Below the pieces are notes generated by a model. It searched no databases. It saw nothing but the letters and a program-made list of their open reading frames with translations, and had not been told where the DNA came from. Both the position numbers and the translations under genes were made by a program. Below, in pieces: positions 37,026 through 45,317 of a stretch of DNA of 45,460 bases. Position 1 is the first letter of the stretch. Each line of letters begins with the position of its first letter. This DNA is from Planctomycetia bacterium (GTDB lineage: Bacteria > Planctomycetota > Planctomycetia > Pirellulales > UBA1268): positions 1 through 45,460 of the forward strand of contig JAPLNQ010000251.1 in the NCBI GenBank assembly GCA_026401075.1. Direction: 5' to 3'.

Positions 37026-38285
37026 ATGCCCTATGCTCCGGGCTTTCCCATTCCGCCCTCTAGCCCGCCACGTGCCCCCCTGAACGCCGCCGCCCCGAAG
37101 TCATTGCTCATCACCGGCGTCACCGGACTGCTGGGCGCTACCCTCATCCGCGATCTCCTCCTCGACGGCCGGAGCTTGGCCGTCGTCGTCCGCCGCAGCC
37201 GGAAGCAGTCAGCCGCCGCCCGCGTGGAAGCCATCATGGTCCACTGGGAGAAGACGCTCGGGAAACGGCTGCCGAGGCCGACCGTGCTCGAAGGCGACCT
37301 GACACGGCCGCTCTGCGGTCTCGATGCCGATGCCCGCCGCTGGGTGGGAGAACACTGCGACGAACTGCTCAACAACGCCGCCAGCCTCACCTTCCGCGGC
37401 TCCGACCGCGCAGAGGAGCCCTGGCGGACGAACGTAACCGGCATCAGCCAGGTGCTGGCACTGGCCCGCGAAACCGGTCTCAGGCATGTCCATCATGTCT
37501 CCACGGCCTACGTCTGCGGCCTCCGCTCAGGCCTGGTCATGGAAGACGACCTCGACGTCGGCCAGCCATTCGGCAACGACTACGAGCGGACCAAGGTGGA
37601 GGGCGAGAAACTCGTCCGCGCCGCAGCCGAGCCTGCCGGCGGCTTTCTCGACACCGCCACCGTCTACCGTCCATCGATCATCGTGGGCGACTCGAGCACC
37701 GGCTGGACATCCACCTACCATGGCCTGTTCGCGGGCCTCCGGCTCGGCCACACGCTCTTGACCAAGGTCACGAAGGGCACGACGAGCGGCCCGGCCCTGC
37801 TCGGCCTGATCGGCGTGGCACTCCACGACACCAAAAACTTCGTGCCGGTCGACTGGGTGTCGGCCGTGATTGCCCACGCGGTCCAGACGCCGTCTGCTCG
37901 GGGCACTACCTACCATCTCACGCACCCCGAGCCGCTCTTGATGGATATGGTCGGCCGGCTCATCCAGCAGGCCGTCGAATCCTACTCACAGGATGCGTCA
38001 CCCGATGACCCCGACCTGTGCGACGAGCAGTGGTTTGCTGACAATCTCGGCACGCAGTTGGACATCTACAAGAGCTACCTGCGGAACGACCCCACGTTTG
38101 ACCGCTCGCACACGGCCGCCATCGCCGGGCATCTCCCCTGTCCGCCGCTCGACATGCCGACGCTCATGAAAATGGCGAAATTCGCCATCGACCATGAGTT
38201 TGGTCGCAAGAGCCCATGGCTGGCAGCCGCGGAAACCAGCCCCGCTCCCATGCAAGCCCGACGCGCAAGCGAGGGAATCCGCTAG
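37026..38285 (+). CDS. Extended SDR, thioester-reductase-like NAD(P)-binding protein
   Basis: 419 aa from the ATG at 37026; the ORF-track start at 36765 lies inside the preceding gene. The Rossmann motif GVTGLLGATL is near residue 26. NNAASLTF is near 119, HVSTAYVCG near 157, and the catalytic YERTK (YxxxK) near 186. The layout fits the NAD_binding_4 / thioester-reductase group that reduces fatty-acyl or peptidyl thioesters, although many uncharacterised planctomycete SDRs share it. The C-terminal 100 residues (MDMVGRLIQQAVESY onward) are less conserved. No adenylation or carrier-protein partner is visible. A CTG at 37080 could be a later start. TAG stop; convergent with the Fae-like gene 12 bases away. 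Confidence 0.75.
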   Translation: MPYAPGFPIPPSSPPRAPLNAAAPKSLLITGVTGLLGATLIRDLLLDGRSLAVVVRRSRKQSAAARVEAIMVHWEKTLGKRLPRPTVLEGDLTRPLCGLDADARRWVGEHCDELLNNAASLTFRGSDRAEEPWRTNVTGISQVLALARETGLRHVHHVSTAYVCGLRSGLVMEDDLDVGQPFGNDYERTKVEGEKLVRAAAEPAGGFLDTATVYRPSIIVGDSSTGWTSTYHGLFAGLRLGHTLLTKVTKGTTSGPALLGLIGVALHDTKNFVPVDWVSAVIAHAVQTPSARGTTYHLTHPEPLLMDMVGRLIQQAVESYSQDASPDDPDLCDEQWFADNLGTQLDIYKSYLRNDPTFDRSHTAAIAGHLPCPPLDMPTLMKMAKFAIDHEFGRKSPWLAAAETSPAPMQARRASEGIR

Positions 38286-38297
38286 GTCTTGAAACCC

Positions 38298-38852
38298 TCA
38301 AAGCCCGCCAGACTTGGCGAGGTCGTGAAAATAGTGGCCGACCTTCTTCTGGTTCTTGAGGAGCCAGTCGATGGAAGGCTCGTTATTCATCGCCTTGCCG
38401 ATCGCCTTGAGCGTGGCCTCGCGATGCGTGCGGAACAGCACGTCGTGGTCGATCTTTAGCTTCGCATCGGCGACTGACGGATCGAGCCAGACCGCCACGA
38501 TGATGCCGATGTCATTCGCCTTTGACTTCGGTATGTATCCCTCGCGCACACTGTCGAGCACGGCATTCGCGATCGCCGCCTGCACGGTGCCCATGAGAAT
38601 GTTCGTGTAGCGGGCATTGGGAGCGGTGTATTTGCTCACCATCAGCGTGGCGGGACGCACCTGCACGTCGCTGTTGAGGATCGCCCAGACACGCGTGTGC
38701 CCCTTCACCTGATCACCGATCAGGTTGGCGATCGCATAGCCCACCGGGCCATCGAGCTCACCGATCACGACCTCCGGCTCAGCCGCGCTCCATGCGTCGT
38801 CGGCCTCCACGAGCGCCTCGCCGGTCCGCATGACGATCTTCTTGCCTGCCAT
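38298..38852 (-). CDS. Formaldehyde-activating enzyme (Fae)-like protein
   Basis: 184 aa, with CTGGAGGC eight bases before the ATG as ribosome site. The start KKIVMRTGEALVEADD, ATLMVSKYT near 68 and the alternating segment AAIANAVLDSVREGYIPKSKAND near 93 match Fae, which joins formaldehyde to tetrahydromethanopterin. In classic Fae the loop after GEALV carries a histidine (H17 of the methylotroph enzyme) that acts in catalysis. Here the segment is EADDAWSAAEPEVVIGELDG, without His. The C-terminal extension HREATLKAIGKAMNNEP onward is also longer. It may be a Fae paralogue with a changed function. Planctomycetes are known to carry H4MPT-linked C1 genes, but none of the others are in this window. 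Confidence 0.75.
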   Translation of the reverse strand: MAGKKIVMRTGEALVEADDAWSAAEPEVVIGELDGPVGYAIANLIGDQVKGHTRVWAILNSDVQVRPATLMVSKYTAPNARYTNILMGTVQAAIANAVLDSVREGYIPKSKANDIGIIVAVWLDPSVADAKLKIDHDVLFRTHREATLKAIGKAMNNEPSIDWLLKNQKKVGHYFHDLAKSGGL

Positions 38853-38925
38853 AAAAATGCCTCCAGGGAAACGATGGGCTGCCGGATAGTGCAGGCCACG
38901 TTATTCACCATCGGCGGCGGCCAAG

Positions 38926-39063
38926 TCAATCGGCGGCATCGGGCAGCCGGGCCACGATCCGCAGCGGGCCGCCGCTGCCGCCGGCGATCTTCATCGGCAG
39001 GGCGGGCCTGCGGCACACCGCGCGCCGAAAAGGACTGCCAGGGATGGCTTTTTCCAAAGCCCG
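38926..39063 (-). pseudogene. Possible C-terminal remnant of a cyclase-family protein
   Basis: Directly after the TAG stop of the SprT-like gene, and in the same frame, 45 codons run to TGA. They include RRPALPMKIAGGSGGPLR followed by IVARLPDAAD. This resembles the last strand of cyclase/kynurenine-formamidase-like proteins (typically LPLKIxGGxGSPVR-VVAL). The rest of such a gene is absent. The identification rests on a short motif remembered from the family. Confidence 0.3.
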
Positions 39064-39696
39064 CTATTCCCCTACGGGCAACACTCGGCACAGCGGGTGC
39101 ATCCGATATTCGCGGCCAGTTTTCTGCTCGATGCAGCGGAAGCGGCTCCGCAGCTTTGGTCCCAGGCAAAACATCCTGCCGCCATCGGTGCGGAAGATCG
39201 TCCCCACCGCCAGCGATTCCACGAACACGAGTCCGGGATCGATCGCATCGTATCGGGCAAGTGCCAGCATCAGATCCCGGTCGCTGCAGGTGGCCGCCGC
39301 GGGATTCTGCATCGCCCGCCGGAGCGCGGCGTTGATGTCGTCGGGGAGCATGCCGCCGGCCACCACGGGCTGAAGGAGCCTTTCAAACTCCACCTTCCAT
39401 TCCGACCCGTGCGGCCGCACGCGGCGGATCCGAGCCCGGTGGGATTCCCAGGTGGCGGCGTGGGCGATCTCGTGGAGGAGCGTGGTGAGGAAGGCGTAGG
39501 GATTGAGGTCGTCGTTTACGGAAATGCGATGCCGCCGCCGCAGGGCCGTCGGGGCCCGGTGGTCGCCGAGTTTCGTCCGTCGCGGCCGGCTGAGCCGCAC
39601 GTCGACGGGGTGGGCGGCCAGCAGCCCTGCAACGTAGCCGTGCGTGCTCTCGGGCAGCCGCGGCCAGAGCCCGGCGTGCGGCAAAGAACGGCTCAT
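39064..39696 (-). CDS. SprT-like zinc metallopeptidase domain protein
   Basis: 210 aa from the ATG at 39696 (MSRSLPHAGLW); the ORF-track start is 270 bases further upstream and overlaps the divergent oxidase gene. The zinc motif HEIAHAATW is near residue 95, with a probable third ligand in PHGSEWKVEFERLL near 114. RRHRISVND before the helix is typical of the SprT fold. The C-terminal part (IFRTDGGRMFCLGPKLRSRFRC) may be a small metal or nucleic-acid-binding unit. Eukaryotic SprT relatives cleave DNA-protein crosslinks; bacterial members are poorly known. Its nearness to C1/formaldehyde-type genes may be chance. Confidence 0.72.
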   Translation of the reverse strand: MSRSLPHAGLWPRLPESTHGYVAGLLAAHPVDVRLSRPRRTKLGDHRAPTALRRRHRISVNDDLNPYAFLTTLLHEIAHAATWESHRARIRRVRPHGSEWKVEFERLLQPVVAGGMLPDDINAALRRAMQNPAAATCSDRDLMLALARYDAIDPGLVFVESLAVGTIFRTDGGRMFCLGPKLRSRFRCIEQKTGREYRMHPLCRVLPVGE

Positions 39697-39814
39697 GACA
39701 GGCGGTCTCCCTCGACGATCCTTCTCATTCCTGGCCACACTGGCCAGACTGGGGGCCTCGTCGAGCAAGCTAGCGGCAGAAGCCGATTTTGCACAATCCG
39801 GAAGTGTGCTCGCC

Positions 39815-40969
39815 ATGGAACGCTTCGACTCTATCGTGATCGGCACGGGCGGCATGGGAGCCGCTGCCCTGATGCACCTGGCCGCCCGCGGGGCCCGCGT
39901 CTGCGGGCTCGACCGCTTTCCGCCGGGCCACGACCGGGGCAGTTCCCACGGCCAGACGCGACTCATCCGGCTCGCCTATTTCGAGCATCCCGATTATGTG
40001 CCGCTCCTGCGCCGGGCGTATGAACTCTGGCACGCATTGGGGGCCGCGACAGGGAAGCCGCTGCTGGTGGAGTCGGGCCTGCTCATGGCAGGGCCACCCG
40101 ACGGCGAGGTGGTGGCCGGCGCGGTCGCATCGGCCGCGATCCACTCGCTGCCGATCGAACGGATGACCAGCCGCGAGGCCATGGTCCGCTGGCCCTCGAT
40201 GCGGCTGCCGGAAGACTGGGCCGCGGTCCACGAGGCCCGTGGTGGCTATCTCTTCGTGGAAGACTGCGTGAGGGCCCACGCGGCGGAGGCCGTCCGACTG
40301 GGTGCCCGCATCGAGACCGGCGCCGCGGTCCGCGGCTGGCGGACAGTCGGGCCTGACGGCGGCAACGGGCATGTCGTCGTGGAGACCGACCAGGGAAGCT
40401 ACGCCGCCGACACGCTGGTGGTCACAGCCGGTGCCTGGGCGGCCGACCTGCTCCAGTTGCCGAGGGTGCCGCTGCGGGTGCTCCGCAAGTCGCTGTTTTG
40501 GTATCAGCCCGAGGCGGCCGTCCGGAGGGACCATGCCGCTGGCAGTCTGCCCTGCTTCGCCTTCGACACGCCGACCGGTTTTTTCTACGGGTTTCCAGCG
40601 ATCGACGACCGGGGCGTGAAGATCGCCGAACACACCGGGGGAACGCCGGTCGCGGATCCGCTGGCCGTCGACCGCGTGATCGACGCGGGAGAACAGATGA
40701 GTGTTGAGGCGGCGCTTGCGGCCCACCTGCCCGGGGTATGCGGACCGCTGACCGAGCACGCAGCGTGCCTCTACACCATGTCGCCCGACGGCCATTTCGT
40801 CGTCGGCCTCCACCCGCAGCACGCCCGCGTGGCCATCGGCGCCGGGTTTTCCGGCCATGGATTCAAGTTCGCCAGCGTCATGGGCGAGGTCCTGGCCGAC
40901 CTTGCCCTCGACGGGAAAACTGCCCATCCGATCGGCTTTTTGTCGCCCGAGCGGCTCGGCAGCGGCTAA
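39815..40969 (+). CDS. Sarcosine / N-methyltryptophan oxidase-like FAD enzyme
   Basis: 384 aa from the ATG at 39815; the ORF-track start overlaps the divergent SprT gene. The N-terminal FAD-binding motif DSIVIGTGGMGAAALMHLA is at 5-23 and SSHGQTRLIRLAY, characteristic of monomeric sarcosine oxidase and SolA, is near 43. ACLYTMSPDGHFVVG near 314 contains the cysteine that carries covalent FAD in this family. GAGFSGHGFKFASVMGE near 345 closes the flavin site. The family oxidatively demethylates N-methyl amino acids, releasing formaldehyde and hydrogen peroxide. The Fae-like gene lies 1.1 kb away on the other strand, which makes a C1 link attractive but unproven. Confidence 0.85.
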   Translation: MERFDSIVIGTGGMGAAALMHLAARGARVCGLDRFPPGHDRGSSHGQTRLIRLAYFEHPDYVPLLRRAYELWHALGAATGKPLLVESGLLMAGPPDGEVVAGAVASAAIHSLPIERMTSREAMVRWPSMRLPEDWAAVHEARGGYLFVEDCVRAHAAEAVRLGARIETGAAVRGWRTVGPDGGNGHVVVETDQGSYAADTLVVTAGAWAADLLQLPRVPLRVLRKSLFWYQPEAAVRRDHAAGSLPCFAFDTPTGFFYGFPAIDDRGVKIAEHTGGTPVADPLAVDRVIDAGEQMSVEAALAAHLPGVCGPLTEHAACLYTMSPDGHFVVGLHPQHARVAIGAGFSGHGFKFASVMGEVLADLALDGKTAHPIGFLSPERLGSG

Positions 40970-41009
40970 CCCGCCTCACAATCGGGGGGCATCGCCACGC
41001 ACGTCGTGC

Positions 41010-41027
41010 CAGGAGTCCTGTCTCCTG
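41010..41027. other. Small palindrome between oxidase and propeller genes
   Basis: CAGGAGTCCTGTCTCCTG has 6-bp arms. It lies 40 bases after the oxidase stop and about 105 bases before the next ATG. It could be a terminator stem or an operator; no T-tract follows. Confidence 0.3.
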
Positions 41028-41132
41028 AGGCGTCCACATTTTCCGGCAATTGTTCGCTTCATTTCGATCTCCACGGATCGCTGCCGATAGATTATTCTTA
41101 CACGTCGGAAACCCAAGGATTGGATCGGTGGC

Positions 41133-42407
41133 ATGCCCGCGTTGAATACGAGTCTCTGCTTTTTGTCCGCCTGCTGTGTGTATGCGGCGGCTTCCGCATT
41201 CCAGGCCTCGGCGGGGGAGTGGCCGCAGATTCTCGGTCCCGACCGCAACGGCATCGCGGCGGACGAAGTCCTCACCGACGAATGGCCGGCGGACGGCCCC
41301 TACACGCTCTGGCAGCGTGACGTGGGCCGCGGCTACGCCGGCGTGGCCGTGGCAGACAAACGGACGCTGCTCTTCCACCGAGTGGACAACAACGAGGTCA
41401 CGGAAGCACTCGACGCCGCGACCGGCAAAACGCTCTGGACCGACCAACACCCGACGAAGTTCACGCCAGAGGTTGGCGGCGGTGATGGGCCGCTCTGCGT
41501 GCCCGTGATTCAGGGCGGTCGCGTGTTTACGTTCGGCGCGGAGGGGGTGCTCACGTGCCTCGACGCGGCCACGGGCAAGCGGTTGTGGCAGCGGGATACG
41601 CATGCCGACTTCGGGGCGCAGACAGGGTACTTCGGTGCGGGCAGTTCACCGATCGTGATGGGCAAACTGGTGATCGTGAACGTCGGGGGTTCCAAGAACG
41701 AGGCCGGCATCGTTGCTTTCTCGGTCGCCACTGGGGAAACGGTCTGGACGAAGACCGGCGAGCGGGCGAGCTACTCCTCGCCAGTACCCGTCATGATCGC
41801 CGACGCTCCCCACCTGCTGGTCATCACGCGGTACCGGGTGATCCTGCTCGACCCGGTGACCGGTGCGATTCGCTGGCAGTTTGCCTTTGGAGCCCGTGGG
41901 CCAACCGTGAACGGCGCCAACCCGCTCGTACTCGCCGACAAGAACGGCAAGCCCCACCTGCTCGTGACGGCGTCGTATGGAATCGGGTCGCTGTATGGGG
42001 CGTTCGACAAGGCCAGCATGACCAAGGTCTGGGCCGGTACCGATTCGCTCGCCACGCAATACTGCACGCCCATCGCCCGCGGTGGCTTTCTGTTTGCCAT
42101 CGACGGCCGCGACGACGGGCCACCGGGTGACTTCAAGTGCATCAAGCAGTCGGACGGCGAGGTGCTCTGGAAAGAGCCCAATTTCGGCTACGGCTCGCTG
42201 ATCTTCGCAGACGGCAAGATCATCGCCACGAAGGTCGACGGCGAACTGGTGCTCATTCAGCCCGACATGGCTGGGCTGAAGGTGCTCGCGCGGGCCAAGC
42301 CGTTCCCGAGCACGATCCGCGCCCTGCCCGCCCTCGCTGCGGGCAAGCTCTACGTGCGTGACGAACACACGCTCAAGTGCCTCAGCGTGAAGCACCGCGC
42401 TCGCTAG
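41133..42407 (+). CDS. PQQ-like beta-propeller protein, exported
   Basis: 424 aa with a signal peptide (SLCFLSACCVYAAASAFQASA). The mature protein begins EWPQILGPDRNG, the planctomycete variant of the WPQWRGP motif. It then shows repeated blades of the type LDAATGKTLW (near 92), LDAATGKRLWQRD (near 148), FSVATGETVWTK and LDPVTGAIRWQF. It resembles BamB/PQQ-dependent-enzyme propellers without visible catalytic calcium or PQQ residues, so a binding or scaffolding role is more likely than catalysis. The 163-base upstream gap is relatively AT-rich near 41085-41105 (GATTATTCTTACAC), a plausible promoter area. Its 3' end overlaps the convergent methyltransferase by 26 bases. Confidence 0.82.
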   Translation: MPALNTSLCFLSACCVYAAASAFQASAGEWPQILGPDRNGIAADEVLTDEWPADGPYTLWQRDVGRGYAGVAVADKRTLLFHRVDNNEVTEALDAATGKTLWTDQHPTKFTPEVGGGDGPLCVPVIQGGRVFTFGAEGVLTCLDAATGKRLWQRDTHADFGAQTGYFGAGSSPIVMGKLVIVNVGGSKNEAGIVAFSVATGETVWTKTGERASYSSPVPVMIADAPHLLVITRYRVILLDPVTGAIRWQFAFGARGPTVNGANPLVLADKNGKPHLLVTASYGIGSLYGAFDKASMTKVWAGTDSLATQYCTPIARGGFLFAIDGRDDGPPGDFKCIKQSDGEVLWKEPNFGYGSLIFADGKIIATKVDGELVLIQPDMAGLKVLARAKPFPSTIRALPALAAGKLYVRDEHTLKCLSVKHRAR

Positions 42408-43287
42408 ATCGCCAGGCTTCGGCGAGCAGGATGCCGCAGGCGACCGACACGTTGAGGCTTTCCACAGCGCCCGTGCCGGGAATCTGAACCGCCTCGTCGG
42501 CGAGGGCCGCGATCGGCTTCGACACGCCCTCCCCTTCGCTGCCGAGCACCAGCACGATCTTGCCGCCGAGGCTCTTGGGCGAAAGCGGGCTGCCGCGGTG
42601 GCTCGATGTCGCCACGACGCGAAACCCCAATTCCTTGAGCCGCAACAGATCCGCGCGTGGGTCGGCGAGATCGCAGACCGGCACATGCTCGGCCGCTCCT
42701 TCCGCCACGCGAACGGCAGCCGGCGAGAGCGGCGGCAGATCGCCGTGGGCCCCCAGCACGGCGGCCGTGCCGAAGTGGGCCGCGGTCCGCAGGATGGCGC
42801 CGAGATTGTGCGGATTCTGGATGCCGTCGAGATAGAGGAGCGGTCCCTTCAGCCGCCGCTCCTCGATCGCCCGCAGCAGGTCGGGCATCCCCCACCGGGG
42901 ACAGGCGCGGGCGAGGATCACGATCCCCTCGTGGTGCGTCGATGCGCTGATGCGGGCCAGGTTCTCCTGCGCCACCACCTGAAAACCCAGCCGCGCCTTT
43001 GCGCAGTGGGCGAGGAGCGCGGCAAACTGGCGGCGGCGTTCCTCGGCGACGTAGACGCGGATGATGTCCCCGGGCCGGCGGGCGAATAACGCCTCACAGG
43101 CGCGGACCCCGTGATACTTCTCCTCGGCCTTGCCCTGATGGCGGGCGGCAGGACGCTCGCCCGGCCGGGCCGCAGGACGCTCACCCGGCCGGGCCGCGGG
43201 CTTTCGAGCCACGTCCTTGCCCACGCTTGGATCCTGGCGTGGACCAACTCCTGCGGGACGACGCGGCGACGGACGGGAACGCTTCAT
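42382..43287 (-). CDS. TrmH/RlmB-family rRNA 2'-O-methyltransferase
   Basis: 301 aa from the ATG at 43287; the longer ORF-track start lies inside the preceding gene. A basic N-terminal tail with three tandem RPGERPAA units is followed by a substrate-binding domain (KYHGVRACEALFARR at about 57-71). Next is the SPOUT methyltransferase domain, with motif 1 LDGIQNPHNLGAILRTA near 152, motif 2 VLVLGSEGEGVS near 247 and motif 3 IPGTGAVESLNVSVA near 273. Closest in layout to RlmB, which methylates the 2'-OH of G2251 in 23S rRNA using SAM. It is the third gene of a minus-strand operon, 49 bases after the acetolactate decarboxylase. Confidence 0.88.
   Translation of the reverse strand: MKRSRPSPRRPAGVGPRQDPSVGKDVARKPAARPGERPAARPGERPAARHQGKAEEKYHGVRACEALFARRPGDIIRVYVAEERRRQFAALLAHCAKARLGFQVVAQENLARISASTHHEGIVILARACPRWGMPDLLRAIEERRLKGPLLYLDGIQNPHNLGAILRTAAHFGTAAVLGAHGDLPPLSPAAVRVAEGAAEHVPVCDLADPRADLLRLKELGFRVVATSSHRGSPLSPKSLGGKIVLVLGSEGEGVSKPIAALADEAVQIPGTGAVESLNVSVACGILLAEAWRSSERGASR
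43141..43200 (-). repeat. 24-bp tandem repeats in the methyltransferase N-terminal tail
   Basis: Two to three units of about 24 bases encode RPGERPAA in the minus-strand frame. They give a disordered basic tail that may help rRNA binding. The repeat is GC-rich and likely to vary in copy number. Confidence 0.65.
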
Positions 43288-43336
43288 GGGGTTGGGCCGC
43301 CGGGGTAGAGCTGAGGACACGGAAACACGTCTATTA

Positions 43337-44173
43337 TCACTTGCCGTCGGCGGGCCCGCCACGCAGGCGTTCGATGCGATCGAGTTCATCGCCCAGATCG
43401 GTCGACAGGTTGACACTATTGAAATCGGCCGACTCGTCGAGTTTGACCAGCCAGCTGCCGCAGACGTCATACAGGATCGTACCTCCGCGCAGATGACAAT
43501 CGAGCACATGCCCTCCACTGCGGCGGTCTGCCGCCAGAAAATGCCAGTGATAGCCCGGCACCGTGATGCCGTGGGCCCATCGCGGGCTGCGGATGCCCAC
43601 GAACGTGCCACGCAGGTTTTCCCGTTTCCAGACCGACTGGAAATCGCTGCGGGAGTTGATCGGGCGATACGGCTTCGACTGCGGGTGCACGCTCCGCAGG
43701 GTGATCGCTGCCAGCTCCGCGTTGATCCGCACGGCGACGAAGTTGTTGGGGTGGCCGACCACGCCGTCGAGCCGCCGCTCGAGCTCAGCGAGTGAATCGA
43801 CCGCCGGACAGGGCAGTTCGCCATCGCGGTCGAACGGCGTGACCACGGCAAATGGGATCATGGCACCCGGCCCGACCTCCACCACCTCCCCATCGCTCTT
43901 GATCTGGTATCCCTTGCCGTCCACCACGACGAGTTCGCCATCGAGCCTGTCGAGTGTGCCCAGTCCAAAGTCGCCATCGGCCAGCAGCCCCGCGAACGGC
44001 ACCCTACCGTCAAACTGGCCTAGCAGCAGGGCGTTGATGACCGACACCTGCGTGATTCTGTCCCGGTCCGGCTTGGTGTCCCCACCTGTCACTGGCTGTT
44101 CGGCCAGGGCCGGCCAGACGACGACCATTGCGACACACCAGAGCAGCAACGGTCTCATGTTCGAATGCCGCAT
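43337..44173 (-). CDS. Acetolactate decarboxylase, with signal peptide
   Basis: 278 aa from the ATG at 44173 (44158 is an alternative). It should turn alpha-acetolactate into acetoin. Family motifs: ITQVSVINALLLGQFDG near 37, GDFGLGTLDRLDGELVVVDG near 67, HPNNFVAVRI near 140, GTFVGIRSPRW near 194, and GYHWHFLAADRRSGGHVLD near 212, whose three histidines bind zinc. Unlike the usual cytoplasmic BudA/AlsD, it starts with a signal peptide (MRPLLLWCVAMVVVWPALA), so it is probably exported. It lies 35 bases after the D-2-hydroxyacid dehydrogenase gene in the same direction. No acetolactate synthase is present in the window. Confidence 0.88.
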   Translation of the reverse strand: MRHSNMRPLLLWCVAMVVVWPALAEQPVTGGDTKPDRDRITQVSVINALLLGQFDGRVPFAGLLADGDFGLGTLDRLDGELVVVDGKGYQIKSDGEVVEVGPGAMIPFAVVTPFDRDGELPCPAVDSLAELERRLDGVVGHPNNFVAVRINAELAAITLRSVHPQSKPYRPINSRSDFQSVWKRENLRGTFVGIRSPRWAHGITVPGYHWHFLAADRRSGGHVLDCHLRGGTILYDVCGSWLVKLDESADFNSVNLSTDLGDELDRIERLRGGPADGK

Positions 44174-44208
44174 GGGTTCCTCACTCTTCGCTCCCGCACC
44201 TGCCGTGA

Positions 44209-45180
44209 TCAACGATTGACGACGTGTTGCGGCTGGCCTGCTAAGAAGGCCCGGAGGTTTGCGGCCGTCACCTCGATCAGTCGGCGTCGCGCATTCCGCG
44301 TGGCCCAGGCGATATGCGGCGTGATGATAGAGTTCCTCGCCGTGAGCAGCGGATTCGACGCCAACGGCGGCTCCGCCGAGAGCACGTCGAGGCCCGCCCC
44401 GGCGATGCGGCCCTGGTCGAGCGCGGCGGCGAGGTCGGCCTCGTTGACGAGCGGCCCGCGCGACGTGTTGATCAGGAACGCCGTCGGCTTCATGAGGCCG
44501 ATCGTCTCCGCGTTGATCAGGCCTTGAGTCTCGGGCGTGAGCGGACAGTGGAGGCTGACGACGTCGCTCTCGCGGAGCAGCGTGGGCAGGTCGACCATCG
44601 TCGCGAGCTCGTCGTGGCTGCCGCTAGCGGCCGTCCGCCGATGGGCGAGCACTCGCATCCCAAACGCCCGGCCGACCGCGGCCACGGCCCGACCGATCCG
44701 TCCGTAGCCAACGAGCCCGAGCGTGAGCCCGGCCAGTTCCACCAGGTCTCCGTCCCAGTAGCAGAAGTCCTGGGATGCCGCCCAGCGGCCCGCGCGGACG
44801 GTCTGCGCGTGGTGGCCGGTGTGGTTGGTGAGTTCGAGCAGGAGGGCAAACACCGCCTGCGTCACGTTCGGCGTGCTGTATTCCGGCACGTTGCAGACCG
44901 GAATGCCACGCTCCTTGGCCGCCTCCACGTCGACGATGTTGTAGCCGGTGGCCAGCACGCCGATGCACGAGAGCCGCGGCAGCGCAGCGATCGCCTCCCG
45001 AGAGATCACCGTCTTGTTGGTGAGGACGATGTCGGCATCGCGGGCCCGTGCGACAACATCGGCGGCCGCTGTTCGCGGGTGGACGGTCACGGGTCCGATC
45101 GCCTCGATCTCCGACCAGCTCAGGTCCCCGGGATTGGCCGTGTGGCCGTCCAGAATCACGATGGAGCGAGGGTCTTTCAT
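44209..45180 (-). CDS. D-2-hydroxyacid dehydrogenase, glycerate dehydrogenase/hydroxypyruvate reductase-like
   Basis: 323 aa from the ATG at 45180; the ORF-track extension upstream has no family similarity. It is full length for NAD-dependent D-2-hydroxyacid dehydrogenases. GVLATGYNIVDVEAAKERGI is near 74, VPEYSTPNVTQAVFALLLE near 98, the NAD-binding GLVGYGRIGRAVA near 148, NTSRGPLVNE near 231 (catalytic Arg), and TPHIAWATRNARRRL near 285 (catalytic His). The ALLLE and PHIAWAT segments are typical of glycerate dehydrogenases. It is the first gene of the three-gene minus-strand operon. Confidence 0.88.
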   Translation of the reverse strand: MKDPRSIVILDGHTANPGDLSWSEIEAIGPVTVHPRTAAADVVARARDADIVLTNKTVISREAIAALPRLSCIGVLATGYNIVDVEAAKERGIPVCNVPEYSTPNVTQAVFALLLELTNHTGHHAQTVRAGRWAASQDFCYWDGDLVELAGLTLGLVGYGRIGRAVAAVGRAFGMRVLAHRRTAASGSHDELATMVDLPTLLRESDVVSLHCPLTPETQGLINAETIGLMKPTAFLINTSRGPLVNEADLAAALDQGRIAGAGLDVLSAEPPLASNPLLTARNSIITPHIAWATRNARRRLIEVTAANLRAFLAGQPQHVVNR

Positions 45181-45317
45181 GGTCACAGAGGATAGCACGA
45201 CGGCGGGGAGGGGTCCGCAGGACCGGGCTTTTTCCCAGTGACCTGCCGCAGCCGCACGGGTACATTCAAGGGTCCGTGGCTCGATAATCCCTTCGACTGC
45301 CTCCGGCGGACCCTCCG

